A DNA stretch of 64,000 nt, taken from assembly GCA_036350795.1 (NCBI GenBank), contig JAZBNV010000046.1:1-64000 (forward strand), given 5' to 3'. Positions within the stretch are counted from its first letter, which is position 1. Each line of letters opens with the position of its first letter. The DNA is from JAUVKT01 sp036350795. GTDB lineage: Bacteria > Bacteroidota > Bacteroidia > Bacteroidales > VadinHA17. A program made the position numbers and the translations under genes. Positions 18,200 to 26,852 of this stretch are shown in pieces. Below the pieces are notes generated by a model. The model made no database searches, was not told the origin of the DNA, and saw nothing but the letters and a program-made list of their open reading frames with translations.

Positions 18200-19000
18200 T
18201 TATTCCGGTTTTCTTTCAAGCAGCTCAGGCGTTTGAATCATTCTTTTAACATACCTGAACAACCTGCCGCCGTGCGAAGCATCAACCACCCTGTGATCCA
18301 TTGCCACGCTTAAGTTCATAAGTCGCCTGGGAACTATTTGATCATTCACAACTGCCGGTTTCTTATATATTCCACCCATTGTAAATACAATTGCAACATT
18401 CGACGTGGGGAAAAGAGCCGGGTAGCCCACATCCAGGCCTACCGTACCTATATTGGCCACCACGAATGAGCCATAGTTGTTTGCCGATATACCTGCAAAA
18501 GAGTAGCCCCAGCTTATTGTTATTAGCTTTATCAGCTTGTAAAACCATCTTCTGAAAGGCCAGGGTATCCGGGCAAGCATACCCTTTTTTCTCATCTCCC
18601 TGTTTTCTTCCCCCGACCTGGTTTCTTTAATTTTTTCAGAAAGGAATTCCGACAATTCTGAAAGGGTCATAAACTCTGCCGACGGAACTTTTACAGAACT
18701 CATTTCATCTCTCTGGATCATTACACTTATCATTGCATCAACGCTTTCCTTGTGTACTATCCTGCCTCTGCGCACATAAGTATTCAGTTCCGGAACTTCA
18801 AATTTTAAACCTCTTGCAAAAATAAGGGTGAAAATATGTGTCGGTGTTATTTTCAATCCCTCTTTCCTCTTATTTGTAATGTACTTTTCAAGATCAGTAA
18901 CATCCACCTCAACCGATCCAAGCATCTTGGAATCAACGGGTTTATTATAAATTGTAGATGCTACTACCCTCCAGTCTGTATTAAAGTTTATATCTGACAT
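18200..19000 (-). CDS. Free-standing 2-oxoacid dehydrogenase E2-type acyltransferase domain
   Basis: The protein (266 residues) consists only of the CAT-like catalytic domain of dihydrolipoamide acyltransferases. The C-terminal active-site motif is MDHRVVDASHG, where DHRVVDG is usual. Lipoyl and peripheral-subunit-binding domains are absent, and no E1 or E3 gene is adjacent, so it is unlikely to be a normal complex core. A role as an acyltransferase using a soluble acyl donor is possible but speculative. Residues 150-180 contain a hydrophobic PWPFRRWFYKLIKLI patch that may contact the membrane. Confidence 0.85.
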   Translation of the reverse strand: MSDINFNTDWRVVASTIYNKPVDSKMLGSVEVDVTDLEKYITNKRKEGLKITPTHIFTLIFARGLKFEVPELNTYVRRGRIVHKESVDAMISVMIQRDEMSSVKVPSAEFMTLSELSEFLSEKIKETRSGEENREMRKKGMLARIPWPFRRWFYKLIKLITISWGYSFAGISANNYGSFVVANIGTVGLDVGYPALFPTSNVAIVFTMGGIYKKPAVVNDQIVPRRLMNLSVAMDHRVVDASHGGRLFRYVKRMIQTPELLERKPE

Positions 19001-19090
19001 AAGGTAAAATTATGCCTAAAAATCAATTCCTCCAAAATTTTATCTCCATTAAAGCTTCCAGGCTATAAGGCTGATAACAATCAATTCTGT

Positions 19091-19113
19091 ACAGGGGCCC
19101 GGGGCCTGTTTTT
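19091..19113 (+). other. GC-rich hairpin followed by a T-run
   Basis: ACAGG and CCTGT flank a GC-only core and are followed on the plus strand by TTTTT. It looks like a terminator in plus orientation, but both flanking genes are on the minus strand, so its role is unclear. Confidence 0.35.
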
Positions 19114-19146
19114 GTTATTTTGGATCAGGTTTTATTTAAAAATATA

Positions 19147-20226
19147 TCAAATACTCTTCAGTGCTTCTTCGAAAAATGCCAGCACATTTTCAGTTGGAGT
19201 GTCGGGTTGTATATTATGTGCCGGAGCAAGTATATAAGCACCCTCTGCACCAAATATATTCTTAATCCTCCTGAGGTGCTGTATTACCTCCTCCCTGCTG
19301 CCGAAGGGCAAAATATTCTGAATATCCACACCACCAAAAAACATTAATTCATGCCCGAATCTATTCTTCAATGATTGAGCTTCCATATCCTTTGCAAGTG
19401 GCTGAATCGGGTTAAGTATATCAAGGCCTATTTCTATCAGGTCAGGAATAACAGGAATAAGCGAACCGCAGCTGTGATAGGCAATTTTAATATCAGGATT
19501 CAGCTTCTTAATCCTGGAAAAGATATATTCCATCCTGGGTTTGAAGTGCTTTCTCCAGAGATCAGGATCCAGCATCATCCCCGACTGGTTTCCAATATCA
19601 TCTCCTGTCCATACAATATCTGCCCCCATTTCAACCATGGTAATGATGTGTGCCAGGTTTATCTCCATTACGCGGTCCATTAGCTCAAATATGTATTTTC
19701 GTTCCATCAGCAGGTCCATCAGGAATTTTTCAAGGCCTGTCATATACCACGATAGTTCCAGAATAGTGCACTCCTGTTCGGCTATAATGGCAAAATCTGA
19801 AGCATACTTTTGCACCTGTTCACGGGCAAGAGCAAATTTATCTGTACCTGAGGGATCGGGAAAATTATAAGAGATTATATCGTTTACAGTCTCTGCATGC
19901 TCAAGGGGATGGATGGCCATTTCGCTGTATACCCCGGTATCAATCCAGCCAATTCCCCATTCATCAATAACAATATTATTCTCCCGCTTCAGTGTAAATC
20001 CGTCGGGCCTTCCTGCTGCAATACAAACACAGTCATTCCCCAGGGTAAGCAGGGTATTGGTAAAAGATACCCTTGTCGATAGAAAAGAATCAACCGCTTT
20101 CTCTGCAGGCAAGCCCAGGTGGGCACAAAGCCTTTCCCCTGCCTGGGGTGTAAAACTGGCAAAAACAGGAGGCCTGTCTACTTTCTGCCTGTTAATTGCC
20201 CTGAGTACTCGTTCCCTTGAATTCAT
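19147..20226 (-). CDS. Uroporphyrinogen decarboxylase (URO-D) family protein
   Basis: A 359-residue TIM-barrel protein of the UroD superfamily, starting with the family-typical RERVLRAINRQKVDRPP. It has an HSCG motif (IAYHSCGSLIPVIPDLIEIG), a zinc-binding pattern of the corrinoid:CoM methyltransferase-like branch. This argues against true heme-pathway HemE. Members of this branch often transfer methyl groups from corrinoid proteins or are uncharacterised enzymes of anaerobes. No corrinoid protein gene is adjacent, so the substrate is unknown. The start at 20226 fits the family. Confidence 0.85.
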   Translation of the reverse strand: MNSRERVLRAINRQKVDRPPVFASFTPQAGERLCAHLGLPAEKAVDSFLSTRVSFTNTLLTLGNDCVCIAAGRPDGFTLKRENNIVIDEWGIGWIDTGVYSEMAIHPLEHAETVNDIISYNFPDPSGTDKFALAREQVQKYASDFAIIAEQECTILELSWYMTGLEKFLMDLLMERKYIFELMDRVMEINLAHIITMVEMGADIVWTGDDIGNQSGMMLDPDLWRKHFKPRMEYIFSRIKKLNPDIKIAYHSCGSLIPVIPDLIEIGLDILNPIQPLAKDMEAQSLKNRFGHELMFFGGVDIQNILPFGSREEVIQHLRRIKNIFGAEGAYILAPAHNIQPDTPTENVLAFFEEALKSI

Positions 20227-20395
20227 TGCTTTCTTCTTTTCCCTAAAAATAATAAATTATACCGGAGCATAAATAAAACATTACCATTGGCTTATCTTTA
20301 AGTTGCAGCAGAAAGCTCAGGAATACAGGCATGCTCCCGGCCCAAAAAGAATCTTCTATTCAAATAATACTTGCTTTTATAAAAACTATTATTAG

Positions 20396-20418
20396 CTTTG
20401 CATTACAAAGTACTTTTA
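20396..20418. promoter_or_regulatory. Operator candidate, copy 1
   Basis: The site has an inverted repeat CTTTG-N5-CAAAG (20396-20410) overlapping a second perfect palindrome AAAGTACTTT (20407-20416). It ends 10 nt before the ATG of the membrane protein gene. A 22/23 identical copy lies before creD at the same distance. It is the most likely binding site of the winged-helix regulator encoded between them. Confidence 0.7.
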
Positions 20419-20428
20419 AAACACAACC

Positions 20429-21052
20429 ATGGGTGCACAGGAAAAACATACAGATGACCTTAAAATTATAAGGAAAATAATGGAAGAGTCATCACGCTTT
20501 CTGTCTTTAAGCGGACTATCCGGGGTTTTTATAGGTTTATATGCCTTAATCGGGGCGATAGTGTGCAGGTTTATTATTCTGAACGAAAGCAGCAAGGGAG
20601 ATTATTCCCTGTTCAGTGCTGAAATATCGCTTAATAATAAAATACTGGCTCTTGCATTTTTTGTACTGATTATGATTATTTCGCTGGCTACAGCCTACCT
20701 GCTGGCACTTAAAAAAAGCCGGTCAAAGAATCAGAAAATATGGAGCCCGGTAACACGTCAGCTCCTGGTAAACCTTTTTGTACCACTTGCTGCCGGAGCT
20801 GTATTTATAATCATATTACTGGTGAATAACAATCCTGAATATATTGGAGCATCCATGCTGATATTTTACGGACTTGCTCTTTTTAATGCCGGTAAATATA
20901 CCTTTGGCGAGGTTCAGTACCTGGGTGGCATTGAAATCATTTTTGGTCTGCTGGCCGCCTCTTTCACTCAACTTTCCTTAATATTCTGGTTGCTTGGCTT
21001 TAGTGCATTGCATATTTTATACGGATTGATCCTTTATCAAAAATACAGGTAA
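20429..21052 (+). CDS. Multi-pass membrane protein of unknown function (CreD locus)
   Basis: A 207-residue integral membrane protein with about six hydrophobic segments: two around residues 30-50 and 70-95, a pair around 115-150, and two at the C-terminus. The cytosolic N-terminus is charged (KHTDDLKIIRKIMEESSRF). I do not recognise a named family. It is the first gene of a three-gene plus-strand locus with a winged-helix regulator 11 bp downstream and creD beyond. It shares with creD a nearly identical operator candidate just before the start codon, so the two genes are probably controlled together. Confidence 0.8.
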   Translation: MGAQEKHTDDLKIIRKIMEESSRFLSLSGLSGVFIGLYALIGAIVCRFIILNESSKGDYSLFSAEISLNNKILALAFFVLIMIISLATAYLLALKKSRSKNQKIWSPVTRQLLVNLFVPLAAGAVFIIILLVNNNPEYIGASMLIFYGLALFNAGKYTFGEVQYLGGIEIIFGLLAASFTQLSLIFWLLGFSALHILYGLILYQKYR

Positions 21053-21063
21053 GCGCATAAAGG

Positions 21064-21357
21064 ATGAAGGATCTGATAAATAAGCTGGATAAACTCCTTG
21101 AAAACAGGGTGAGGCTGGGTATAATGTCTGCTTTAATGGTGAATGACTCTGTGGATTTCAATACCCTGAAAGAATTACTTGGTGTTACCGACGGCAATCT
21201 TGCCAGTCACCTGAAGGCTCTTGAAAAAGGAGGCCTGGTAAAGATACACAAGCAATTTATCGGGAGAAAACCCAATACAAAATACAATGCAAGCGATAAA
21301 GGAAAAAAGGTTTTTAACGAACACCTCGGCGCCCTTGAGCAACTTATAAGAAGATAA
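21064..21357 (+). CDS. Winged-helix transcriptional regulator
   Basis: A 97-residue one-domain DNA-binding protein. ENRVRLGIMSALM begins the domain, DFNTLKELLGVTDGNLASHLKALEKGGLV is the helix-turn-helix, and HKQFIGRKPNTKYNASDKGKK is the wing. This resembles the small ArsR/MarR-like family often annotated HTH_34. It has no effector or metal-binding domain, so it may respond through a partner such as the adjacent membrane protein. It lies 11 bp after the membrane protein gene and 49 bp before creD. The two repeated 23-bp sites flanking it are the obvious targets. Confidence 0.88.
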   Translation: MKDLINKLDKLLENRVRLGIMSALMVNDSVDFNTLKELLGVTDGNLASHLKALEKGGLVKIHKQFIGRKPNTKYNASDKGKKVFNEHLGALEQLIRR

Positions 21358-21373
21358 TTTTTTTATTAATATA

Positions 21374-21396
21374 CTTTGCATTTCAAAGTACTTTTA
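21374..21396. promoter_or_regulatory. Operator candidate, copy 2
   Basis: Same composite site as at 20396-20418 with a single base change in the spacer: CTTTG-N5-CAAAG (21374-21388) overlapping AAAGTACTTT (21385-21394). It also ends exactly 10 nt before the ATG, here of creD. Confidence 0.7.
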
Positions 21397-21406
21397 GTTT
21401 AGAACA

Positions 21407-22711
21407 ATGGAAAAAGAAGCCAACAATCAGACAAAGTGGTACGAAACCATGACAGTAAAAATGATCCTTCTGGGCATTATGGCAATAATGTTCCTGATAC
21501 CTCTCCAGCTAATAAAAATGGTAATTCTGGAGCGGGAAAGTAATTCAGAAGCTGTAAAAAATGAAATTTCTGAGAACTGGGGAAAAAAACAAACTTTATC
21601 AGGTCCGGTTCTGAATGTCCCGGTATATCGTATTCCGGATAACAGCAAACCCGGCCCTGAACTAAACAGGAAAACCTGGCACATCCTTCCCGAAGAATTA
21701 ATAATTGAAGGAAGCATTAATCCGGAAATAAGGTACAAGGGAATTTATGAAGCGGTAATCTATGAGTCTGAGCTCCTTGTAAAGGGATATTTTGACCTGC
21801 CTGACGAACCCGAAAACTATAAAGCCCTGTGGGATGAAGCATATATCAGTATGGGTATTTCGGATAACCGCGGACTTAAAAATTCTGTCACTCTCTCGCT
21901 CGATAATATAAACATAAGTGCAGAGCCGGGACTGCCAGAAAATGATCTTTTTAGTTCAGGAATATCCTTCCCCGTGCTACCCGGCAAAGAAAGTACTTTA
22001 CTTCCGTTTGAAATTCATTTTGGGCTTAAGGGCTCTGAGGGAATGTATTTTACTCCTGTAGGTAAAAATACCTCTGTTAAAATCAGCTCAGACTGGACAT
22101 CTCCTTCTTTCAGCGGTCACTTCCTGCCCGAAAAGAGGGAAATAAGCAAGGATGGTTTCAGTGCTCACTGGAATATAACTCATTTAAACCGGAATTTCCC
22201 GCTCCAATGGCTTGGTCCGGTACATGAAATAGAATCTGAAGCCTTTGGCGTGGATATGATTCTTGAAGTTGATCATTACCAGAAATCGGAACGAAGTTCA
22301 AAATACGGCTTACTGTTTATCGCCTTTACATTTATGGTATTGATATTTATGGAACTCTCTTCAGAAAAAAGAATTCATATTTTCTCTTATTTCCTTGTCT
22401 CTCTTGCCCTTGTACTGTTTTTCTCACTCCTTAATTCACTTAGCGAACAAATTGGTTTTAACCTGGCGTATATTCTTGCTGCACTGGCTACGGTAGCATT
22501 GATAACTGCCTTTTCGGGCTCAATAATGAAAACACGCAGGGCATATTTCGTAACCGGCGGACTACTCAGCGGCCTTTACCTGTTTTTATACTTTCTGCTT
22601 GCCCTGAACGAATATGCTTACCTGGCAGGAAATATAGGCTTATTTATCGGGCTTGCGTCAGTTATGTGGATTACATCCAGAACTGAAATCTTTAAGAAAA
22701 ATGAATTCTAA
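21407..22711 (+). CDS. creD: CreD family inner-membrane protein
   Basis: A 434-residue protein with one N-terminal transmembrane helix and a large soluble region of roughly 250 residues. That region contains the family pattern SGPVLNVPVYR, YEAVIYESELLVKGYFDLP and GSEGMYFTPVGKNTSV. About five helices at the C-terminus include GLLFIAFTFMVLIFMEL. CreD is linked to envelope integrity and, in some bacteria, to beta-lactam and colicin responses; its molecular function is not known. Here it sits behind a small winged-helix regulator rather than the CreBC two-component system. Confidence 0.92.
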   Translation: MEKEANNQTKWYETMTVKMILLGIMAIMFLIPLQLIKMVILERESNSEAVKNEISENWGKKQTLSGPVLNVPVYRIPDNSKPGPELNRKTWHILPEELIIEGSINPEIRYKGIYEAVIYESELLVKGYFDLPDEPENYKALWDEAYISMGISDNRGLKNSVTLSLDNINISAEPGLPENDLFSSGISFPVLPGKESTLLPFEIHFGLKGSEGMYFTPVGKNTSVKISSDWTSPSFSGHFLPEKREISKDGFSAHWNITHLNRNFPLQWLGPVHEIESEAFGVDMILEVDHYQKSERSSKYGLLFIAFTFMVLIFMELSSEKRIHIFSYFLVSLALVLFFSLLNSLSEQIGFNLAYILAALATVALITAFSGSIMKTRRAYFVTGGLLSGLYLFLYFLLALNEYAYLAGNIGLFIGLASVMWITSRTEIFKKNEF

Positions 22712-22742
22712 CTTACATAAATCCAGGATCTTCTGCACAGGA

Positions 22743-22771
22743 ACCAGGCACTGTATATTGAGTCGCCTGGT
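22743..22771. terminator. Hairpin between convergent creD and GH2 genes
   Basis: ACCAGGC and GCCTGGT form a 7-bp stem, extendable by three inner pairs past one bulged base, in the 67-bp gap between two convergent stops. There is no strong T-run, so it is a weak or bidirectional terminator candidate. Confidence 0.4.
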
Positions 22772-22778
22772 GTTAAAT

Positions 22779-25628
22779 TCATGGCTGTTTATCCTCCGGA
22801 AATATGGATCCCAGCTCCTGTATATCCATAAGCACCTCGGGCTTAAATAATTCTGAAGACATATAGCCTGTAAGGCTGTGCAATAATTGTACAGCCTCAG
22901 GCCTTTTTTCAGTATTATTTAATAGATCGATACCGGTAACAATAAGCCCGCCATTTAAACACCTTCCCTCAAAAACCAGTGCCAGGTCCCTGTTTTGAAA
23001 CCAGTCGTCTATTATTCTTACTATTGTTTCCGGTTTTTTTCTGAATACCTCCATATTAATTGCCGACGAATTACTCATAGCATCCCACCACTGCCAGTCC
23101 GAATGAAAGCGGGACGGAAATTCTGCCAGAGCAGGGTGCGAAGGATCACATAAAATTCCAAGTGTGTGAGGCTTTTGTCCTCTTGTCCATGCAGTATTCC
23201 AGAAGATTGATGAAAAACCAAGCCCTATATCTGCCCCTGCCTTTTCTGATAGTGCGTTTTTACCTGTGCAGATTAAAACGTTTTCACCTCTCTGCAGCGC
23301 TTTTATTGCATCAGGGTTTAAACCATTTGTAACAAGAATATTGTTACCTGTCAGTTTATTTTTGTCGGGATATACCCATATATTCCAGCTATTGCTTCTG
23401 CCCTCAACATTCACCTGCAGGGTGTACATGGCAGGCGCTTCAAAATCATGAAGAGGAATGCTGAATACCCCCAGGTTATTCAGGCTTCCGGTTTTTAACT
23501 CAGGCGCGCTAATGTCCCTTTTAAAAATAAGCTCCTCTCCCTTTATAATTTCAATATATGCAGAAGCCTGACTGATATCATCCTTTCCAAAATATGAAGC
23601 CTGGCATTCAACATTAAGGGTGTCGCTGTTATTAAACACCATTCTATCGAGTCTTGCCAGGGGCACAAGTTCACTGCAAAATCTCCTGAACTCGTCCGGG
23701 CTTATATATCCCTTTTCTTCCCAGAAAGCGTTTAAAACGCCAACCAGGGCTGATCCCTGCCCCGGGAAATCGTGTAAATCAAGCAGCTGAAAACCGGCAA
23801 ACCCGGGAGTCCGCAGGGCGGCTTCAATTTCAGCTTTATAACAAAGGGCCTGAAGCTTTCCTGAAGCACTGAGGAAAAGTTCAGAATACTCTTCAAGTCC
23901 GTTGTTCTCAAGAGTTTCCCTGAATATCTCAAAATTCCTGGCTTTCAATACACCGGTGTATTTATTTATTTCCGAGAAATCAGGATAAACACACCATTGC
24001 CCTATTTCATGGCTTACCACGGGTTTGTCGAAAGCCCTAATCCTGGCCGTCCAATCATAATCTGTTGATGGCCTTTCAGAATTAATTATGCTCTTAAGTT
24101 CTTCTCCCCAGCCCTGTATTCTTGGTAGTGGAGAATTATGATAATCATTCTTGTCGATTAATGGCCAGCCTGCTCCAGATGTATAAATCCTTCGCCTGTC
24201 GTGTTCTCTGAAATGATCAATAAACTCACCCAGGTATTCATTCTGGTTGATACCAGCCGGTTCGTTTCCGTATGCCATCATAATAAAGGATGGATGATTG
24301 CCGTAATTCCGGATAATACTTTCTCCCTCCTCAATTAACCACCTGTCAATAGCCTTACCATCGCCTATTGAGCTTCCGCTGTTAGCCCACGAGGAACATT
24401 CCACCTGCAGGTAAATACCTGCTTTATCTGCTGCCACAAAAGCAGCCTCGGGAGGACACCAGGAATGAAATCTTATATGGTTAAGACCATGCGTCTTAAT
24501 TATTTGCATTATCCGCTTCCATGCTTCCTCATTCGCAGGAGGATAGCCAGTGAGAGGAAATACCGAGCATTCCAGTGTTCCTCTTAAGAATATTGGTCTG
24601 CCATTAATAAGAATCTGCCCGCCTGAAGTTTCTACCTTTCTGAAGCCCAGCACGGTACTATAAAAGCTTTTCCCATTTTTTGAATCAAGCGATATATCCA
24701 GATCGTAGGTGGATGCCGAAAATTCATCCCAGAGAGCAAGATCCTTACCAACCAGGAACTCAACTGAATTCCGGCTCAGGCCCGGATCGATACTTAAGTG
24801 GTATTTCTCTGTTCTGGTTCTTTTTCCCTTCTTTTCATCACTCTTATTACATAGTACTTCAAGCAGGCAGTTAACAGTCTGGTCTCCTGCATTTTTAATA
24901 TTAACATCAAGCCATACCGTTCCTGTATTAATATCTGGAAAACAAGAAACATGTTCAATATATACAAGGGGTTCTGAATATATTTCCATTTTTCCGGCAA
25001 TACCATTCCAGTTTCCCTGGGTATGATCAGTTATACTGTGAGAATTAATTCCGGGGTTTATATCCTTTATCCTGTTGTCAATGCGAATTGTGAGGCGGTG
25101 TTTCCCGGGCGTAGCAAAACCTGTAAGATCATAGCTATGTGGTGTGGCAAGAGTGTTTTGCATTCCCAGCTCAATTGAATCGATCCAGGCCCGGCTCTCC
25201 CAATGACACCTCTCAAGGCTAAGCAGTATACTTCTTTTATCCCACCCCCGCGGAATTTCAATGATTTTTGAATACCAGGCGGCGCCGGTATATTTTCTAT
25301 CAGGCTGTAACCAGAAAGGGATTTTAATGTTTCCCTCTTCCCTGTATTTCTTATACTTTTCTTCCGTATACCAGCTTTTATCCACTATCTGTCCGGTCCA
25401 GAAGGTTGACGTGTCTATCTCATCTCCAAAGCCATTTTCTGCCATTGAACCGGGGAGGTATATGTTTTCATTTAAGCTTTTCTTAAACCATTCCTCCCCG
25501 ATACCCAGGTCGTGCGGATCATCGCAGAACGACCATTCACCTGAAATATCAATATTCCCAACGCGCCTGCATGATAAGGCTGAAACAATAATCAGCAGCG
25601 TAATAATAATTCTATAGCTTACATCCAT
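22779..25628 (-). CDS. Glycoside hydrolase family 2 lipoprotein
   Basis: A 949-residue exported enzyme with a lipoprotein signal (LLIIVSALSC). Domain order fits GH2: a jelly-roll sugar-binding domain (GAAWYSKIIEIP, LERCHWESRAWID, PHSYDLTGF), an immunoglobulin-like domain around 220-330, and a TIM barrel. The acid/base Glu is probably that of YGNEPAG (near 455) and the nucleophile that of VVSHEIG (near 540). The C-terminal 300 residues include further beta-sandwich and a glutamine-amidotransferase-like stretch. The substrate could be a beta-galactoside, beta-glucuronide or beta-mannoside. It is monocistronic, with no SusC/D-type genes nearby. Confidence 0.9.
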   Translation of the reverse strand: MDVSYRIIITLLIIVSALSCRRVGNIDISGEWSFCDDPHDLGIGEEWFKKSLNENIYLPGSMAENGFGDEIDTSTFWTGQIVDKSWYTEEKYKKYREEGNIKIPFWLQPDRKYTGAAWYSKIIEIPRGWDKRSILLSLERCHWESRAWIDSIELGMQNTLATPHSYDLTGFATPGKHRLTIRIDNRIKDINPGINSHSITDHTQGNWNGIAGKMEIYSEPLVYIEHVSCFPDINTGTVWLDVNIKNAGDQTVNCLLEVLCNKSDEKKGKRTRTEKYHLSIDPGLSRNSVEFLVGKDLALWDEFSASTYDLDISLDSKNGKSFYSTVLGFRKVETSGGQILINGRPIFLRGTLECSVFPLTGYPPANEEAWKRIMQIIKTHGLNHIRFHSWCPPEAAFVAADKAGIYLQVECSSWANSGSSIGDGKAIDRWLIEEGESIIRNYGNHPSFIMMAYGNEPAGINQNEYLGEFIDHFREHDRRRIYTSGAGWPLIDKNDYHNSPLPRIQGWGEELKSIINSERPSTDYDWTARIRAFDKPVVSHEIGQWCVYPDFSEINKYTGVLKARNFEIFRETLENNGLEEYSELFLSASGKLQALCYKAEIEAALRTPGFAGFQLLDLHDFPGQGSALVGVLNAFWEEKGYISPDEFRRFCSELVPLARLDRMVFNNSDTLNVECQASYFGKDDISQASAYIEIIKGEELIFKRDISAPELKTGSLNNLGVFSIPLHDFEAPAMYTLQVNVEGRSNSWNIWVYPDKNKLTGNNILVTNGLNPDAIKALQRGENVLICTGKNALSEKAGADIGLGFSSIFWNTAWTRGQKPHTLGILCDPSHPALAEFPSRFHSDWQWWDAMSNSSAINMEVFRKKPETIVRIIDDWFQNRDLALVFEGRCLNGGLIVTGIDLLNNTEKRPEAVQLLHSLTGYMSSELFKPEVLMDIQELGSIFPEDKQP

Positions 25629-25792
25629 AAATCAATATTTATGTGGGTTTTGGACATATAAATATAAGCATCAAAAGCCATTAGTAAATAGATAGTTCAG
25701 GCCAAGATCAATTATTATTATTCCTCTCTGCCCGTCAGACCATAATACCATATCATAAAATTTTACTATTTTGCGGCCTCAAAATTTAGAAT

Positions 25793-26407
25793 ATGTCACT
25801 AAGAACCAAATCTGTTCTGCTTATATTATTGATACTGTTTATCGATCAGGCCTTTAAGATCTGGATTAAAACCACAATGGTTATCGGAGAAGAAAAAAGT
25901 GTGTTCGGGAACTGGTTTGTCCTGCACTTTATTGAAAATAACGGTATGGCCTTCGGAATGGAACTTGGGGGAAAAACAGGCAAATTGTTCTTAAGTCTTT
26001 TCAGGCTTTTTGCCATAATAGGTATTGGATGGTATATTTCACACCTGATTAAACACAAGGTGCCATCCGGGCTCGTGCTTGCAATTAGTGCTATTATGGC
26101 CGGGGCGATAGGAAATCTTATTGACAGTGCTTTTTATGGAATGATATTTTCTGAAAGCTACTTCCAGCCTGCAACATTTTTACCTGAAGGAGGAGGTTAT
26201 TCCTCGCTGTTTCATGGAAGGGTTGTTGATATGCTGTATTTCCCGGTGTTAAAAGGAAGCTGGCCGGAATGGTCTCCCTTTAGACCCGGACAGTCATTTA
26301 TCTTTTTCCGACCTGTCTTTAATCTTGCTGACAGTGCCGTAACTGTCGGGGTGTTTATAATTATAATATTCCAGAAGAAATTTTTTGCAGATACCGGCAA
26401 AGAATAA
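25793..26407 (+). CDS. lspA: Lipoprotein signal peptidase LspA
   Basis: A 204-residue, four-helix inner-membrane aspartyl protease that removes signal peptides from prolipoproteins. Conserved blocks are FIDQAFKIW, FIENNGMAFGM, GNLIDS with a catalytic Asp near residue 111, VVDMLYFP, and FNLADSAVTVG with the second catalytic Asp near 180. It is slightly longer than the E. coli enzyme because of an insertion between the two aspartates (FSESYFQPATFLPEGGG), a length I associate with Bacteroidota. This fits the many lipoproteins in the window. It converges with the ArsR gene with a 2-bp gap. Confidence 0.96.
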   Translation: MSLRTKSVLLILLILFIDQAFKIWIKTTMVIGEEKSVFGNWFVLHFIENNGMAFGMELGGKTGKLFLSLFRLFAIIGIGWYISHLIKHKVPSGLVLAISAIMAGAIGNLIDSAFYGMIFSESYFQPATFLPEGGGYSSLFHGRVVDMLYFPVLKGSWPEWSPFRPGQSFIFFRPVFNLADSAVTVGVFIIIIFQKKFFADTGKE

Positions 26408-26409
26408 AA

Positions 26410-26709
26410 TTAAGATTGTTTACACATACTTACGCAATTAATTATATTCTTAAGGTTTTCATGTTTTAATGAATAATATGTGTTCTTGCCTTCCCGCCTG
26501 GATATCAGAACTCCCTTGTCTTTAAGTATTCCAAGATGATGCGAGGTTGTTGACTGTTCAATACCCAGCTTTTTATGTATCTGGGTTACAGACAATTCCT
26601 CTCCTCCCTGCAGAAAATCTATTATAGCGATTCTCATGGGATGTGCTATAGCTTTCAGCATGTTTGCCGCCGATTCAAGTTGTTGTGGATCGAGCTTAAT
26701 ATTTGTCAT
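26410..26709 (-). CDS. ArsR-family transcriptional regulator
   Basis: A 99-residue winged-helix protein: LKAIAHPMRIAIIDFL, TQIHKKLGIEQSTTSHHLGILKDKGVL and a beta-wing RREGKNTYYSL. The ELCVC metal motif of arsenic and cadmium sensors is absent; two Cys (C-V-S-M-C) lie at the C-terminus and could sense redox state or metal. The ATG at 26709 is preferred because it starts directly before the conserved domain; the 30 residues upstream are hydrophobic and unlike the family. It is divergent from the polyprenyl synthase gene, so it may regulate that gene or itself. Confidence 0.9.
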   Translation of the reverse strand: MTNIKLDPQQLESAANMLKAIAHPMRIAIIDFLQGGEELSVTQIHKKLGIEQSTTSHHLGILKDKGVLISRREGKNTYYSLKHENLKNIINCVSMCKQS

Positions 26710-26764
26710 GATATGAATAATAAAATTAGTTACGGTCAGATTGATAATGCAAATATATATAAAT

Positions 26765-26772
26765 ATGTACAT
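26765..26772. promoter_or_regulatory. Palindrome in the arsR / polyprenyl synthase divergent region
   Basis: ATGTACAT is a perfect 8-bp palindrome set in an AT-rich imperfect inverted repeat, 56 nt before the ArsR start. ArsR proteins bind AT-rich imperfect palindromes, so it is a plausible operator. Confidence 0.3.
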
Positions 26773-26825
26773 AATTGCTATATATCTGTTATAGGACATT
26801 AATGCTTATAGTACTTCTATTTTTA

Positions 26826-26851
26826 TATCTTTGCTTCTGATAATAAGCAAA
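26826..26851 (+). promoter_or_regulatory. -7 box overlapped by an inverted repeat ending at the start codon
   Basis: TATCTTTG (26826-26833) matches TAnnTTTG. A perfect 7-bp inverted repeat, TTTGCTT-N8-AAGCAAA (26830-26851), overlaps it and ends one base before the polyprenyl synthase ATG. It could be an operator or a leader hairpin. Confidence 0.45.
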
Positions 26852-26852
26852 T

